DNA of 64,000 bases from Oscillospiraceae bacterium (GTDB taxonomy: Bacteria > Bacillota > Clostridia > UMGS1840 > HGM11507), in the NCBI GenBank assembly GCA_015068665.1, contig SVKB01000005.1, forward strand, positions 1 through 64,000. The letters are read 5' to 3'. Both the position numbers and the translations under genes were made by a program. Positions 8,842 through 20,334 of this stretch are shown here, piece after piece; position 1 is the stretch's first letter; every line of letters begins with the position of its first letter. Below the pieces are notes generated by a model. The model did no database searches. It was not told the origin of the DNA and saw only the letters and a list, made by a program, of their open reading frames with translations.

Positions 8842-9434
8842 TTTAAAACCTCCAATTCGTCAATGACTCTTTCCTTTTTGCATTTTTCAGCTTTGATTAT
8901 TGAATGTATATCATCTGTGGATTTTTCCACAATATCATTTACCACTATGTAATCATAATTTGAAGCCAGCTTAAGCTCTTCTTTTGCAGTTGCAATTCTT
9001 AATTTTATTACATCATCCGTTTCGGTATTTCTGCCCTTAAGTCTTTTCTCAAGCTCCTCTACGGACGGTGGCGCAATAAATACCATAACAGCTTCCGGCA
9101 TTTTTTCCTTTACTCTTCTTGCGCCCTTGACTTCAATTTCCAAAATAACATCAATACCCTTAGAAAGCTTTTCCATAACAGGGGCTAATGGTGTTCCGTA
9201 GCTGTTGGTACAGAATTCTTCATATTCAAGAAATTCATTATTATCCTTCATTTTTTGGAACTGCTCATTTGTTCTGTAGTAATAATTTACACCCTCCTGC
9301 TCACCGGGACGCATTTTTCTGGTTGTAACCGAAACGGAAAGATAAAGATTTTCCTCTCTTTTTAAAAGCTCAGCGATAACGGTTCCCTTTCCGGAGCCCG
9401 ACGGCCCCGAGATAACATACAGCTTGCCCTTCAT
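8838..9434 (-). CDS. gmk: Guanylate kinase
   Basis: 198 aa. Phosphorylates GMP to GDP using ATP. P-loop [12 protein letters not shown] (8-19); GMP-binding region [19 protein letters not shown]; lid [16 protein letters not shown]...RLKGRNTET. Normal length. Its ATG overlaps the remA stop codon by 4 nt, and rpoZ overlaps its own end. Confidence 0.97.
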   Translation of the reverse strand: MKGKLYVISGPSGSGKGTVIAELLKREENLYLSVSVTTRKMRPGEQEGVNYYYRTNEQFQKMKDNNEFLEYEEFCTNSYGTPLAPVMEKLSKGIDVILEIEVKGARRVKEKMPEAVMVFIAPPSVEELEKRLKGRNTETDDVIKLRIATAKEELKLASNYDYIVVNDIVEKSTDDIHSIIKAEKCKKERVIDELEVLK

Positions 9435-9688
9435 CCCTTAAGCACCTCCTCGGCATTTTCGTCAAGTCGGTTGGCTATTGTTTCCGGCTGGATAGAGGAA
9501 AGAATGATATGGTCACTATCCGTAACTATTACCGATCTGGTTCTTCTTCCGTAGCTGGCATCAATAAGATTACCGTTTTCCCTTGCTTCCTGAATTATTC
9601 TTTTTATTGGGGCGGAGTCGGGACTTACCACGGCAACAATTTTATCCGCCAGCACCACATTTCCGTATCCGATATTTATAAGCTTCAT
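9431..9688 (-). CDS. remA: RemA family regulator (DUF370)
   Basis: 85 aa. In Bacillus, RemA is a DNA-binding protein that activates matrix and osmoprotection genes. [26 protein letters not shown] and [22 protein letters not shown] match the family. Gene order yicC-remA-gmk-rpoZ is conserved across Firmicutes. The exopolysaccharide operon at 127-4215 would be a plausible target, but that is inference only. Confidence 0.93.
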   Translation of the reverse strand: MKLINIGYGNVVLADKIVAVVSPDSAPIKRIIQEARENGNLIDASYGRRTRSVIVTDSDHIILSSIQPETIANRLDENAEEVLKG

Positions 9689-9697
9689 ATCCTACCT

Positions 9698-10570
9698 CTA
9701 TTCAATATTCTGTATCTGCTCTCTTACATTTTCAATTTCACTTTTTAATTCAACTACAAGTTTAGCAGTTTCGAAATCATTGCATTTTGAACCTGTTGTG
9801 TTAACCTCACGGTTCATTTCCTGAACAATAAAATCAAGCTTTTTACCTACTGCCTCATTTTTTTCAAGCAAGCTTCTGAATTCCTTTATATGACTCTTAA
9901 GTCTTACGGTTTCCTCGGCAGTTGTTATTTTATCGGCATAAATGGCAGCCTCCTGAATAACCCTTTGCTCATCGACATTACTTAATATATCCTTAAGCTT
10001 TGCCATAAGTTTTTCCCGGTATTCATTTACAATCTCCGGAGCACGCTCTTCGACAATATTTCCAAGCTCTTCTATTTTCAAAAGTCTTTTGGTTAAATCC
10101 TCTTTGATTCTTGCCCCTTCCCTTTCACGCATATTAATGAAATCCAAAAGGCAGTCATCAAGTACCTCCAAAACGGAAGCTGCAACCGCTTCCTCATCAG
10201 CCTCTTTATATTCAAGCTCAAATATATCATTGAATCTTGACATAAGTCTTATATCTATTTTATCGTCGGTTCCCAGCTTATCCCTTAAGTCAGAAAGTAC
10301 CTTGACATAGTTATCACACATTGCCTCGTTAAGAACAATCTGTTTTTCATCACTGTTTATAAGCTTTATGTAAACATTTACCTCAAGCTTTCCTCTTGAA
10401 ATACAGCCCGATACCTTTTGTCTTATTTTTTCCTCTAAAAAGGAATAATATTTGGGAATTTTAAGATTAATGTCCAGATATCTGTGATTAACGCTCTTTA
10501 TATCTATATTAATTTCGTATTCATTGACAGATTTCTTACATCTGCCAAAGCCCGTCATACTTCTTATCAT
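9698..10570 (-). CDS. yicC: YicC-family endoribonuclease
   Basis: 290 aa. YicC-type proteins are endoribonucleases. The N-terminal signature MIRSMTGFGR, SVNHRYLDINLKIP and the C-terminal KLDFIVQEMNREVNTTGSK are diagnostic. ATG at 10570 is preceded by GGAGGT; an in-frame GTG four codons upstream overlaps that site. Its stop lies 9 nt before remA. Confidence 0.93.
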   Translation of the reverse strand: MIRSMTGFGRCKKSVNEYEINIDIKSVNHRYLDINLKIPKYYSFLEEKIRQKVSGCISRGKLEVNVYIKLINSDEKQIVLNEAMCDNYVKVLSDLRDKLGTDDKIDIRLMSRFNDIFELEYKEADEEAVAASVLEVLDDCLLDFINMREREGARIKEDLTKRLLKIEELGNIVEERAPEIVNEYREKLMAKLKDILSNVDEQRVIQEAAIYADKITTAEETVRLKSHIKEFRSLLEKNEAVGKKLDFIVQEMNREVNTTGSKCNDFETAKLVVELKSEIENVREQIQNIE

Positions 10571-10608
10571 ATTTACCTCCACTTATCAAACCGTATACAG
10601 TCCGGCTC

Positions 10609-11061
10609 TTAAACATTTACAGTTTCTTTACCTATTTTTTTTGCGTAATTTACAGTATAGAAGCTACCGCCGAAGGAACGTGTGCAATGAGCCAGTATCA
10701 AATCACTTTTTTCGCAAAGCATACGGTTTCTTTTTAGCATACACCCCTCAACATATTCTTCCTCTGCGTATTCTATCGAATCTGCATTATAGAGAATTTC
10801 CTCAAAGGTCATTTTCTGATCACTGTTCCATTTGGAAAAATGATTTTTGCAGGGCAGAATAAGATGAAGCTTTATATCGTATTTTTTCTTGAATTCAATA
10901 ATGATAAAAGCACACAGCATATCAAAGCCGATAGCTCCGCCATTATAGAAATCCGTATAACCAAGCTCTATAAGCTCTTTAATTATTCTTTCGGTTTTTT
11001 CTTTTATATCACTGTAATTTTTTATGAATCTATGTCCCGTAAAAGCACACTTTTTACCCAT
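10609..11061 (-). CDS. SLOG-fold protein, YpsA/DUF1273 type
   Basis: 150 aa. Rossmann-like SLOG protein, a fold that often binds nucleotides or nucleotide derivatives. CAFTGHRF opens the first strand, GGAIGFDMLCA the second, RNRMLCEKSDLILAH and GGSFYTVNYAKK follow. Its biochemical activity is not known from sequence. It lies 7 nt after the nucleotidyltransferase gene and 38 nt before yicC, so it is probably co-transcribed. The two SLOG genes at 20335 and 46655 are a different, closer pair; this copy has no hairpin arrays around it. Confidence 0.8.
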   Translation of the reverse strand: MGKKCAFTGHRFIKNYSDIKEKTERIIKELIELGYTDFYNGGAIGFDMLCAFIIIEFKKKYDIKLHLILPCKNHFSKWNSDQKMTFEEILYNADSIEYAEEEYVEGCMLKRNRMLCEKSDLILAHCTRSFGGSFYTVNYAKKIGKETVNV

Positions 11062-11068
11062 ATTATTT

Positions 11069-12277
11069 TTAAATCATATCAAGCTCTTTTAAAAATTCAA
11101 GTCTTTTTATATGATTTTCATCAACCTCTTTTACTTCTTTTTTCTTAAATCCGTCTATTATCCTTTGAAGCCAGGCAACAGGAAGAAGCAACGGGCTTTT
11201 TAATACATAAGGATAGTTAACGCTCATAAACTTCCGGTCGGGAAACAATCTGGATAATTTTTTAAAATTGTTATAGTTTTCAATGCTTCCCTTATTGAAA
11301 CGCTTGTATCTTTCATTTACATATAAATCGTAAAAGCCGCGTCTTTCCTCACCTTTTCCGAACACCCCGCCCTTTTCCATATCATTTAAAATTTGCTCAG
11401 TTAAATCCGGAGTGCTTTCAAAATCGGATGAAAGCTTGATTTCAAAGCCAAGATATTCTTTTGCGATATTAACCATATAGGCAAAAATCTTTTTAAAGCC
11501 TAAATTTTCAAGATGACTATTTACGCGGTTAAAATCAATTTTTTCATAATTATTTTCAATATAAAGCATAGTATCGGCAAGCTGCCTTATACCTGCTCCT
11601 TCAGCAATAAAATGCTTTAAAAAATGAAGAATAAGGAACATTGCGTTATCGGTATATCCTAAAGTTTTCAGTTTCATTTTATCAAAAGCTTCAAAGGTAA
11701 CATACCTTTCATTATAAGAAACCTCTCGGTTAAATATGATATCATCGGTTTTCACACCATACATACCGATATGAACTTCAATAAGCCCACCAATTTTATG
11801 AAAACATCTGATCTGATGAGAGCCAAAATATTCGCCTTCGATTTCAAACCCCTCATTTTTAAGAATCTCCAGACATTCGTCAGTTTTTGACGTATCTATC
11901 AATATATCCACATCCGAAGAAATCCTGGCAAGAGGAGTGGAATAATACCGTGATACAGCTTCCCCCTTTAATATACAGCAGCTTATTCCGTTTAATTCCA
12001 GTTTTTTTATGATATTGTGCACAAAAATCAACCTTCTTGAATTCCCTGTGCATTTTACCATAAATTCCATTTTAAGCTTATTGTATATTTCAGTCTCAAT
12101 ATCAAGCTGTTTACTCTCAAATAACTTAATTACCGACAAAAAAACTGTATCCCATATTCCCTGACTTTTAGATATGGTATAAATTCTTTTTATATTATAA
12201 TCTTTGTCTTTTGGTGATTCAATTCCCCTGATTCCGCATTTAAATAAATAAAGCGTATCTAAAAAATCATTACTCAT
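11069..12277 (-). CDS. Nucleotidyltransferase family protein (PF14907-like)
   Basis: 402 aa. Member of the uncharacterised nucleotidyltransferase group with the minimal polymerase-beta-type core. CCILKGEAVSRYY is followed by RISSDVDILID (metal-binding DxD, near residue 130) and GGLIEVHIGMYG. The C-terminal half is helical. The target of nucleotidyl transfer is unknown. Related genes often sit near surface-polysaccharide or peptide-modification loci; here an O-antigen-ligase-like gene lies 51 nt upstream, which suggests a link to cell-envelope glycans but does not prove it. Confidence 0.75.
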   Translation of the reverse strand: MSNDFLDTLYLFKCGIRGIESPKDKDYNIKRIYTISKSQGIWDTVFLSVIKLFESKQLDIETEIYNKLKMEFMVKCTGNSRRLIFVHNIIKKLELNGISCCILKGEAVSRYYSTPLARISSDVDILIDTSKTDECLEILKNEGFEIEGEYFGSHQIRCFHKIGGLIEVHIGMYGVKTDDIIFNREVSYNERYVTFEAFDKMKLKTLGYTDNAMFLILHFLKHFIAEGAGIRQLADTMLYIENNYEKIDFNRVNSHLENLGFKKIFAYMVNIAKEYLGFEIKLSSDFESTPDLTEQILNDMEKGGVFGKGEERRGFYDLYVNERYKRFNKGSIENYNNFKKLSRLFPDRKFMSVNYPYVLKSPLLLPVAWLQRIIDGFKKKEVKEVDENHIKRLEFLKELDMI

Positions 12278-12328
12278 ATATGATTACCACTTCTTTTGTA
12301 CAATAATAATTTTTATCAATCAATCCCT

Positions 12329-13531
12329 CTAATCCTTTCGCTGAACAAAAGATTTTATGCAGGATATGAATAACATATAAAGAAGCAGGAAATTAATACC
12401 ATGCATAGGATTTCCGGCGAAACTGTAAACAATAAAAACTACCTGCATATATATAGTTGCAAGAAAAACTGACTTCTCTTTATCGGTTAAAAGATTATCC
12501 TTCACAATATCTTTATAAATGCTACAGCTTTTTACAAGGGACATAATAAAGGCAACAATCATACTGACAAAACCAAATATCCCCGCTTCAGCAAGAATTT
12601 GCAGGTACGAATTGTGAGTAGACAAGCCATAGTAAACAGGCAAAACATTTATTCCGTGCCCGAAAATAGGCTTTTCCAGCCATAGTTTATATGTTTCTTC
12701 CCATAAATAAGCACGTCCGTTAGTAATATCTCCCGATTCAATATAATTACTGTTTTTCGCAATAAGCTGATCTATAATGGATAAACTTGAGGCAATATAA
12801 TAAAGAGAACAACTTACTATAACAAGAATCATAAGATTGCGGACAAATTTTTTATTGCCTTTGTTCTGAATATAAAATACAAAGAGAATTGCTATAATAT
12901 TAGATACAATAAAGCTTCTCTTAACTGTTAGTACAAGGGCAAAACCCGCTATCGCAATTTTTATTATTTTCCATAGTGTAAGTTTTGTATTAAGGACATC
13001 AGATATACAAAAGGCAATAAATATAGAAATAAAGAAAGCTGCAAAACCTGTTTGTGATGTCAAGCCTGCATAAGCATTGCTTTCAAGAAGCTGTGAATAA
13101 TCATCCAATGCTTCACCTGTATACAGATTATCCATTATACTCCGGATATAATCAGGGAAGAAGTAACTGGCTATAACAGCCAAAACATGTATCCAAACAA
13201 AAAACCTTATAATTCTGCTGAACTTCATGTGCCAGCCGTAAACACTTTCAAAAATCAGCTTGGCGAGGAAGCAGGAGCCTATTACAAGCAGATACTTATA
13301 GCTCTCTGAGGTGTACACTGATACCATAGAAGAAATCCATACAAAGCCTATAAAAATTACCCAGCCATAATTTTCCTTATCCATGGACACAACAGCGTTT
13401 ATTATATACAAAGAAATCGGAATCAGACATATTATAATCCAGTAATATCCGTTTCCCAGAAAAAAACTGAAAAAGCCTAAAAACAGATATAAAAACATTG
13501 ATAAATCAATTAATACTTTGTTTTTTCTCAT
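12329..13531 (-). CDS. O-antigen ligase/polymerase-like membrane protein
   Basis: 400 aa with about ten predicted membrane helices. The large extracytoplasmic loop carries the ligase/Wzy signature GHGINVLPVYYGLSTHNSYL followed by QILAEAGIFGF. It probably transfers or polymerises lipid-linked glycans at the outer face of the membrane. It lies 12 nt after the GerMN gene. No glycosyltransferases are adjacent, so its polymer is unknown; the cps operon 9 kb away is a candidate partner by function only. Confidence 0.8.
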   Translation of the reverse strand: MRKNKVLIDLSMFLYLFLGFFSFFLGNGYYWIIICLIPISLYIINAVVSMDKENYGWVIFIGFVWISSMVSVYTSESYKYLLVIGSCFLAKLIFESVYGWHMKFSRIIRFFVWIHVLAVIASYFFPDYIRSIMDNLYTGEALDDYSQLLESNAYAGLTSQTGFAAFFISIFIAFCISDVLNTKLTLWKIIKIAIAGFALVLTVKRSFIVSNIIAILFVFYIQNKGNKKFVRNLMILVIVSCSLYYIASSLSIIDQLIAKNSNYIESGDITNGRAYLWEETYKLWLEKPIFGHGINVLPVYYGLSTHNSYLQILAEAGIFGFVSMIVAFIMSLVKSCSIYKDIVKDNLLTDKEKSVFLATIYMQVVFIVYSFAGNPMHGINFLLLYMLFISCIKSFVQRKD

Positions 13532-13543
13532 TTCGACCTCGTT

Positions 13544-14098
13544 TTATTTAACAAGTTTTGGATTTTTTGTGTACGGCTCGGATAAATCAAGATGCCCGAA
13601 GGTTTCGATTTTTTTACCGTCGACCGTAAAGCTTACACTTTTAACCTCTCCGAATTCACAAAGAGTATTTACAACCGAATAGAGGCACATGGTTTCACGA
13701 AGAGTGCCACCCTCATTGTAAAGAAGAAGAGATTCGGTAAAGTCAACCGTGCAAAGGCCATCCTTAAAGCTTACACTGTTTACTTTAGTGAAGGAGCTTA
13801 TTGCAGGATGTAAATCCGGACCGGTGGGCCCTTCAATAAGCTTTTCGATAACGGCAAGGTATTTATCCTCATCTTTTTCAACGGATATTTTCACATCCTG
13901 CTTAATAAGCTTGTCGGCAGCTGCATCGGTAAAGTAAACAGCTGCATCAATTTCCTTCATTTCAACAACCGGATCGACAGGCTTGGGATCAACCGGTTTC
14001 ACGGGCTCCGGCTTATCGGTAAGCCTGCTTACAAGAATTAGTCCACAGGATATAACGAGTACGATTATAAGTAATGTAAGTATTATTTTTTTAAACAT
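13544..14098 (-). CDS. GerMN-domain protein
   Basis: 184 aa. An N-terminal membrane anchor (residues 4-25; VISC could be a lipobox with Cys18), a Pro/Lys/Val-rich spacer (KPEPVKPVDPKPVDP), then one GerMN domain: DKYLAVIEKLIEGP, VNSVSFKDGLCTVDFTE, ETMCLYSVVNTLCEFGEVKSV and VDGKKIETFGHLDLSEP. GerMN domains occur in sporulation/germination and envelope proteins, exported and facing the outside. First gene of a leftward operon with its own promoter. Confidence 0.85.
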   Translation of the reverse strand: MFKKIILTLLIIVLVISCGLILVSRLTDKPEPVKPVDPKPVDPVVEMKEIDAAVYFTDAAADKLIKQDVKISVEKDEDKYLAVIEKLIEGPTGPDLHPAISSFTKVNSVSFKDGLCTVDFTESLLLYNEGGTLRETMCLYSVVNTLCEFGEVKSVSFTVDGKKIETFGHLDLSEPYTKNPKLVK

Positions 14099-14116
14099 TT
14101 AATCACCCTTCCGGAA

Positions 14117-14129
14117 TAGCCGACGGCTA
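14117..14129. repeat. Short palindrome TAGCCGACGGCTA matching MITE ends
   Basis: This 13-bp palindrome in the 5' leader of the GerMN gene has the form TA-GCCG-A-CGGC-TA. The same TA-bounded sequence forms the ends of the 273-bp MITEs at 27776 and 47646. It may be a minimal remnant or a coincidental hairpin. Confidence 0.4.
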
Positions 14130-14155
14130 AACTGTATACATAGTTATCTTATTAT

Positions 14156-14184
14156 ATTTTAATACATATTCTAAATAATGTCAA
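14156..14184 (-). promoter_or_regulatory. Sigma-A promoter of the GerMN operon
   Basis: On the - strand: TTGACA (14179-14184), 17-nt spacer, TAAAAT (14156-14161), about 55 nt before the start codon. A TATAAT-like sequence slightly downstream is an alternative -10. Confidence 0.6.
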
Positions 14185-14238
14185 CTAATTTTAGGAATAC
14201 ATTTTGCCTTTTTACAAACATTAAAAAAGGGTGATGTT

Positions 14239-14319
14239 ATGGATAAAAATGAGCTGTGGAAGATATTTGAAAAAACAGGTAAAATTGAAGATTACCTGAA
14301 ATATAAAAATGCTGATTGA
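14239..14319 (+). CDS. yqzL: YqzL-like small protein
   Basis: 26 aa: starts MDKNELWKIFEKTGKIEDYL and ends KYKNAD. The W..F..TG.IE.YL..K pattern is that of the YqzL-like family of tiny Firmicute proteins; Bacillus YqzL begins with a similar W..F..TG.IE.Y motif. Function unknown. Ribosome-binding site GGGTGATG lies just upstream. The stop codon is inside the stem of the following terminator. Divergent from the GerMN promoter and convergent with prmA. Confidence 0.75.
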   Translation: MDKNELWKIFEKTGKIEDYLKYKNAD

Positions 14320-14339
14320 TAAAAATCAATCAGCATTTT
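14307..14339. terminator. Bidirectional terminator between yqzL and prmA
   Basis: ATGCTGATTGAT pairs with ATCAATCAGCAT (arms 14309-14320 and 14325-14336, loop AAAA), with A-rich and T-rich flanks. It serves yqzL (+) and the heat-shock operon end (-). Confidence 0.85.
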
Positions 14340-14341
14340 AT

Positions 14342-15238
14342 TTATACTAACAGCATTGCACTCCATCCACCCTGTGAATCCAGCTTTTCAACCTTAAAGC
14401 CGTTTTCCAGTGCAAAGCTATGTACCTCTTCTTCTCTTTCCTTAATGATACCTGAAATGATGAATTTTCCGTTTTCGTTAAGATATTTTCTTATATGAGG
14501 AATAAGCTCTTTTATTATGTCGGCAACGATATTTGCAATGATAAGGTCATATTTCCCCGATACGGTTTTTAATAAATCGCCTTCGGAAACCTTGATTTCA
14601 TCACATTTTCCGTTAAGCATTACATTTTCTTTTGCAATTTTCACAGCTAAAGGGTCAATATCAATTGCAGTTATATCCTTTGCACCGTACATTGCGGCTG
14701 CAATGGATAAAATACCCGAGCCTGTACCTATATCCAGAACCTTACCGGTGTTACCGTTTACAATTTCGGAAATCATGGTAACACACATTTTTGTGGTTTC
14801 GTGAGTACCCGTTCCGAATGCCATACCGCTGTCCAAAACTATTACCTTTTCTCCTTCCTTTTTATCATAGTCCTCCCAGGCGGGAACTATAACAAGGTCG
14901 TCGGTTATGTTAAAGGTTTTATAATATTTCTTCCAGCCGTTTTCCCAGTCCTCTGCCTTAAGGCGGGTAAGGGTTATGTTAAAGCCACGGCTTTTCCCTT
15001 CTGAAATTATGGCAAGAGCCTCATCGTCATCCTCAACATATACCTTTACAAATGCTCTGGTCATATCACGGTTTAAGATTTCCTCGTCAATATAATCCCA
15101 TCTTACCTCGCTCTGATGCTCGATAATATCGTTGGGATCTTCAATATTAAGAGAAAGAATACCGAGGTTGTAGAAGAAAATAGTTGCTTCCTCTATTTTT
15201 TCGGGTGCTGTTTCAATACATATTTCATTCCAGTACAT
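14342..15238 (-). CDS. prmA: Ribosomal protein L11 methyltransferase
   Basis: 298 aa. Trimethylates L11 using SAM. An N-terminal L11-recognition domain is followed by the Rossmann domain with VLDIGTGSGILSIAAA (SAM loop), ITAIDIDPLAVKIAKENV and LIIANIVADII. Its ATG shares the A of the dnaJ stop codon, so the pair is translationally coupled. dnaJ-prmA is a common Firmicute order. Full length. Confidence 0.95.
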   Translation of the reverse strand: MYWNEICIETAPEKIEEATIFFYNLGILSLNIEDPNDIIEHQSEVRWDYIDEEILNRDMTRAFVKVYVEDDDEALAIISEGKSRGFNITLTRLKAEDWENGWKKYYKTFNITDDLVIVPAWEDYDKKEGEKVIVLDSGMAFGTGTHETTKMCVTMISEIVNGNTGKVLDIGTGSGILSIAAAMYGAKDITAIDIDPLAVKIAKENVMLNGKCDEIKVSEGDLLKTVSGKYDLIIANIVADIIKELIPHIRKYLNENGKFIISGIIKEREEEVHSFALENGFKVEKLDSQGGWSAMLLV

Positions 15239-16386
15239 CAGTTAAACAACTCCTTTATACTGTCAAAGAATTTTTTTCTTCCGCTGTGATTCTGCGGTTC
15301 AAAGGTTTCCTGAAATTCCTTTAACAGTTCTTTTTGTTTATTGTTAAGCTTCTTTGGTATTTCCACATTAACAGTAACATACTGATGCCCTCTCATGTTA
15401 CCTCTTACGCTCTGGATACCCTTGTTTTTAAGGGAAAATACCATACCCGTCTGAGTTCCCTCGGGAATAGAAAATTCAACCTTACCGTCAATGGTAGGAA
15501 CAATAATTTTTGCACCTAAAGCCGCTTCCGAGAAGGTTATGGGCACATCAACAAATACATTCATGCCTTCCCTTCTGAACACCGGATGCTTCTTTATATA
15601 AACTGTTATATATAAATCTCCGGAAGGACCGCCGAATTTTCCTGCTTCCCCTTCCCCTCTTAAGGAAATGCTCTGACCGTGATCAATTCCTGCAGGGATT
15701 TTTACATTCAGTTTTTTTGATTTTCTTGTGATTCCCGCGCCCTTACATTCAGGACAGGGATTGGTTACGGTTTTACCTCTGCCGCCGCAATGGGAGCAGG
15801 TACGCATATTTACCATCTGACCGAGAATTGTTCTTTGAACAACTCTTTCCTGACCTGTACCCTTACAGTGAGGACAGGTTTTCACATCACCTTCGGTTTT
15901 ACCGCCGTGGCCACCGCATTTTGAACATTTTTCATTTCTTGATACGGTTACTTCCTTTTCAACACCAAAGGCAGCTTCAAGAAAATCAATTTCTATTGTT
16001 TTTTCTATATCTCTGCCACGCTGCGGACCGGTTCTTTGCGCGCCGCCCGAAAAGCCTCCGCCAAAGCCTGAAAACATACTTTCAAATATATCCGAAAATC
16101 CTCCGCCGCCAAAGCCGCCAAAATCACCGAAGCCACCGCCGCCAAAGCCGGCATTTGGATCAAATGCGCTGTGACCGTAAGTGTCATACTTACTTCTTTT
16201 ACCGGCATCCGAAAGCACCTCATAGGCTTCATTCACTTCAATGAACTTTTCCTGTGCTTCCTTATTATCGGGGTTAACATCGGGATGGTATTTCTTTGCC
16301 AGCTGCCTGTATGCTTTTTTTATTTCCTCCGGAGTTGCAGTCTTGGAAACGCCAAGCACCTCATAATAATCTCTTTTTTCTGCCAT
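15238..16386 (-). CDS. dnaJ: Chaperone protein DnaJ
   Basis: 382 aa. Type I J-protein that delivers substrates to DnaK and stimulates its ATPase. The J domain has HPD at 34-36, followed by a Gly/Phe-rich region, four CxxCxGxG zinc repeats ([32 protein letters not shown]) and the C-terminal substrate-binding domain. ATG at 16386 begins [12 protein letters not shown] as usual for the family; the longer in-frame extension to 16431 overlaps the dnaK end region and is not credible. Regulated by HrcA/CIRCE through the operon promoter. Confidence 0.97.
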   Translation of the reverse strand: MAEKRDYYEVLGVSKTATPEEIKKAYRQLAKKYHPDVNPDNKEAQEKFIEVNEAYEVLSDAGKRSKYDTYGHSAFDPNAGFGGGGFGDFGGFGGGGFSDIFESMFSGFGGGFSGGAQRTGPQRGRDIEKTIEIDFLEAAFGVEKEVTVSRNEKCSKCGGHGGKTEGDVKTCPHCKGTGQERVVQRTILGQMVNMRTCSHCGGRGKTVTNPCPECKGAGITRKSKKLNVKIPAGIDHGQSISLRGEGEAGKFGGPSGDLYITVYIKKHPVFRREGMNVFVDVPITFSEAALGAKIIVPTIDGKVEFSIPEGTQTGMVFSLKNKGIQSVRGNMRGHQYVTVNVEIPKKLNNKQKELLKEFQETFEPQNHSGRKKFFDSIKELFN

Positions 16387-16437
16387 ATTTACACCACCAC
16401 AAATTGCAGGCTCCAAAAAAGGAACCTGCAACCGCTA

Positions 16438-18794
<2,357 letters not shown>

Positions 18795-18805
<11 letters not shown>

Positions 18806-19847
18806 CCTTATCATCTCCTTTTTCTGATTTCAAGCCCTCGTTAAGGGATTTTGTTATATATTCCAAGGATGAAATCGCTTTGCCGTAGTCCATTCTGGTG
18901 GGTCCGATAATACCAATGGCTCCGTAAACCGTATCGGTTATCTTATAAGTGGAAAGAACCATACTGAGTCCCTTTGTATCATCAGAATTACTTTCATCAC
19001 CTATAACCACGCTCATTATATCCCCCTTCATATTGGCGGATAAAATGCTTTTCATCTTTGTCTTGTCGTGAACAAGCTCTAAAAAGTCCTTGGCTTTTTT
19101 TACATCCTTAAATTCAGGAAGGGCAAGCATATTGGTCTCACCGCTTAAGTAAAGCTCGTTTTCGTTTATTTCACTGATCGTAGAATAAACAAACTCTAAG
19201 ATTTCAACCACCGCACTGTGATCACCCCGAAGCTTTAAGGTAAGCTCTTCAAAGCTGGTACGGAATATTTCCTCAATTGTTCTTCCCGAAATATATTCGT
19301 TAAGCTGCTCTTTTAAATCGGCTATAAAGTCAATATCAACCTCCATTTTAAGATTGATATGCTTGCTTTTTACCACATTTGAGTCGGTAACAAGAATAAG
19401 CATTATATTGAACCGATCCAGCAGAATAAACTCGATATTCTTTATTGTCCCCTGAGTATAATCAGGAGTTAATGCAACCGCAGTAAGATTGGTATGACCT
19501 GCGGCAATTTCCAGAACCCGTTTGATGTAAAAGTCAAGATCACGCATCTTCTGCTGCATTTGTGCCTTTAAGCTTCCTATTTCCTGCATCTGTACAAGAT
19601 AGGTTTCTATAAGACTGTCAACATAAGTTCTGTAGCCTAAATCCGACGGAACTCTTCCCGATGAGGTATGTGTTTTTACAAGGTATCCGAGATCCTCAAG
19701 GTCGGCAAGCTCATTTCGGATGGTTGCACTGGATAAGGATATATCCGTTTTCTTGGCAATATGCCTTGAACCGATAGGCTCGGCAGAGGAAATATAATCC
19801 TCAACAACAGCCTTTAATATTTTCTTTTGTCTGTCTGTTAAACTCAA
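18795..19847 (-). CDS. hrcA: Heat-inducible transcription repressor HrcA
   Basis: 350 aa. Repressor that binds CIRCE and needs GroEL for activity. The N-terminal winged helix (LTDRQKKILKAVVEDYI...GSRHIAKKTDISLSSATIRNELADLEDLGYL) and the TSSGRVPSDLGYRTYV linker are diagnostic. The start codon is TTG (19845-19847), preceded by AGGAGGT. A weak start codon on an autoregulated repressor gene may keep its level low. First gene of hrcA-grpE-dnaK-dnaJ-prmA. Confidence 0.97.
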
Positions 19848-19881
19848 TGAGCCACCTCCTTAAGCAGTTCATTGTTCATTG

Positions 19882-19908
19882 TTAGCACTCAAGTTAGCCG
19901 AGTGCTAA
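19882..19908. promoter_or_regulatory. CIRCE operator
   Basis: Perfect TTAGCACTC-N9-GAGTGCTAA, 34 nt upstream of the hrcA start and 8 nt downstream of the -10 box, so HrcA binding would block initiation of the whole operon. Confidence 0.98.
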
Positions 19909-19916
19909 CAATAGAT

Positions 19917-19945
19917 AAGATACCACTATTATATCAATTTGTCAA
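19917..19945 (-). promoter_or_regulatory. Sigma-A promoter of the heat-shock operon
   Basis: On the - strand: TTGACA (19940-19945), 17-nt spacer, TATCTT (19917-19922). CIRCE begins 8 nt downstream. Confidence 0.8.
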
Positions 19946-20059
19946 GACTATTATTCCAATTATTAACAAATTGTTTAAAAATGAAGATGGCAAGCATACC
20001 CGAAAGTAGTTAATAAATTTAGTTTCAGTATCATATTTATGTTTATTTAAAGGACTACG

Positions 20060-20330
20060 TTTCATTACACCTCATCCGTCCTTTTCTCGTTGCCGAAAGG
20101 CAACATATCGAGTTCCAAAGGAACATATCGAGTGCGAAGCACATATCGAGCAATTTTAATTGCATATCGAGTTTTGCTAAGCCAAACATATCGAAAATCC
20201 CGTAGGGATTTATATCCTGTTTTGTCAACCAAACAAAAAAGAGACGAAATTAATCGTCTCTCAGTTGAAAATTCTGCGTTTTTTATTCTGCATTCTTAAT
20301 TTATTATGCCGTCTCCTTATCTCTAATAAC
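20060..20330 (+). repeat. Hairpin array, ATATCGA-linker family (left copy)
   Basis: Six small palindromes, each opened by G and closed by C, are separated by the linker ATATCGA: GTTGCC-GAAA-GGCAAC, GTTCC-AAA-GGAAC, GTGC-GAA-GCAC, GCAATT-TT-AATTGC, GTTTTGCTAAGCCAAAC and AAATCCC-GTA-GGGATTT (20089-20211). It is preceded by CACCTCATCCGTCC and followed by a GAGACGA/TCGTCTC hairpin and ATTCTGCATTC-type sequence. From 20073 to about 20330 it matches, in inverted orientation, 21183-21442. No gene is supported; an open frame at 20090-20299 is an artefact of the repeats. Bases 19946-20059 are AT-rich with nothing recognised. Confidence 0.85.
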
Positions 20331-20334
20331 TTTT

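Noticed and set aside
20089-20215. CRISPR-like alternation of a short repeat with different spacers
   Set aside because: Linkers are only 5-7 nt, the 'spacers' are palindromes of 9-19 nt rather than 30-nt unique sequence, and no cas genes are present.
20090-20299. 69-codon open frame within the left array
   Set aside because: Made entirely of repeat units and hairpins, with no ribosome-binding site; an artefact.
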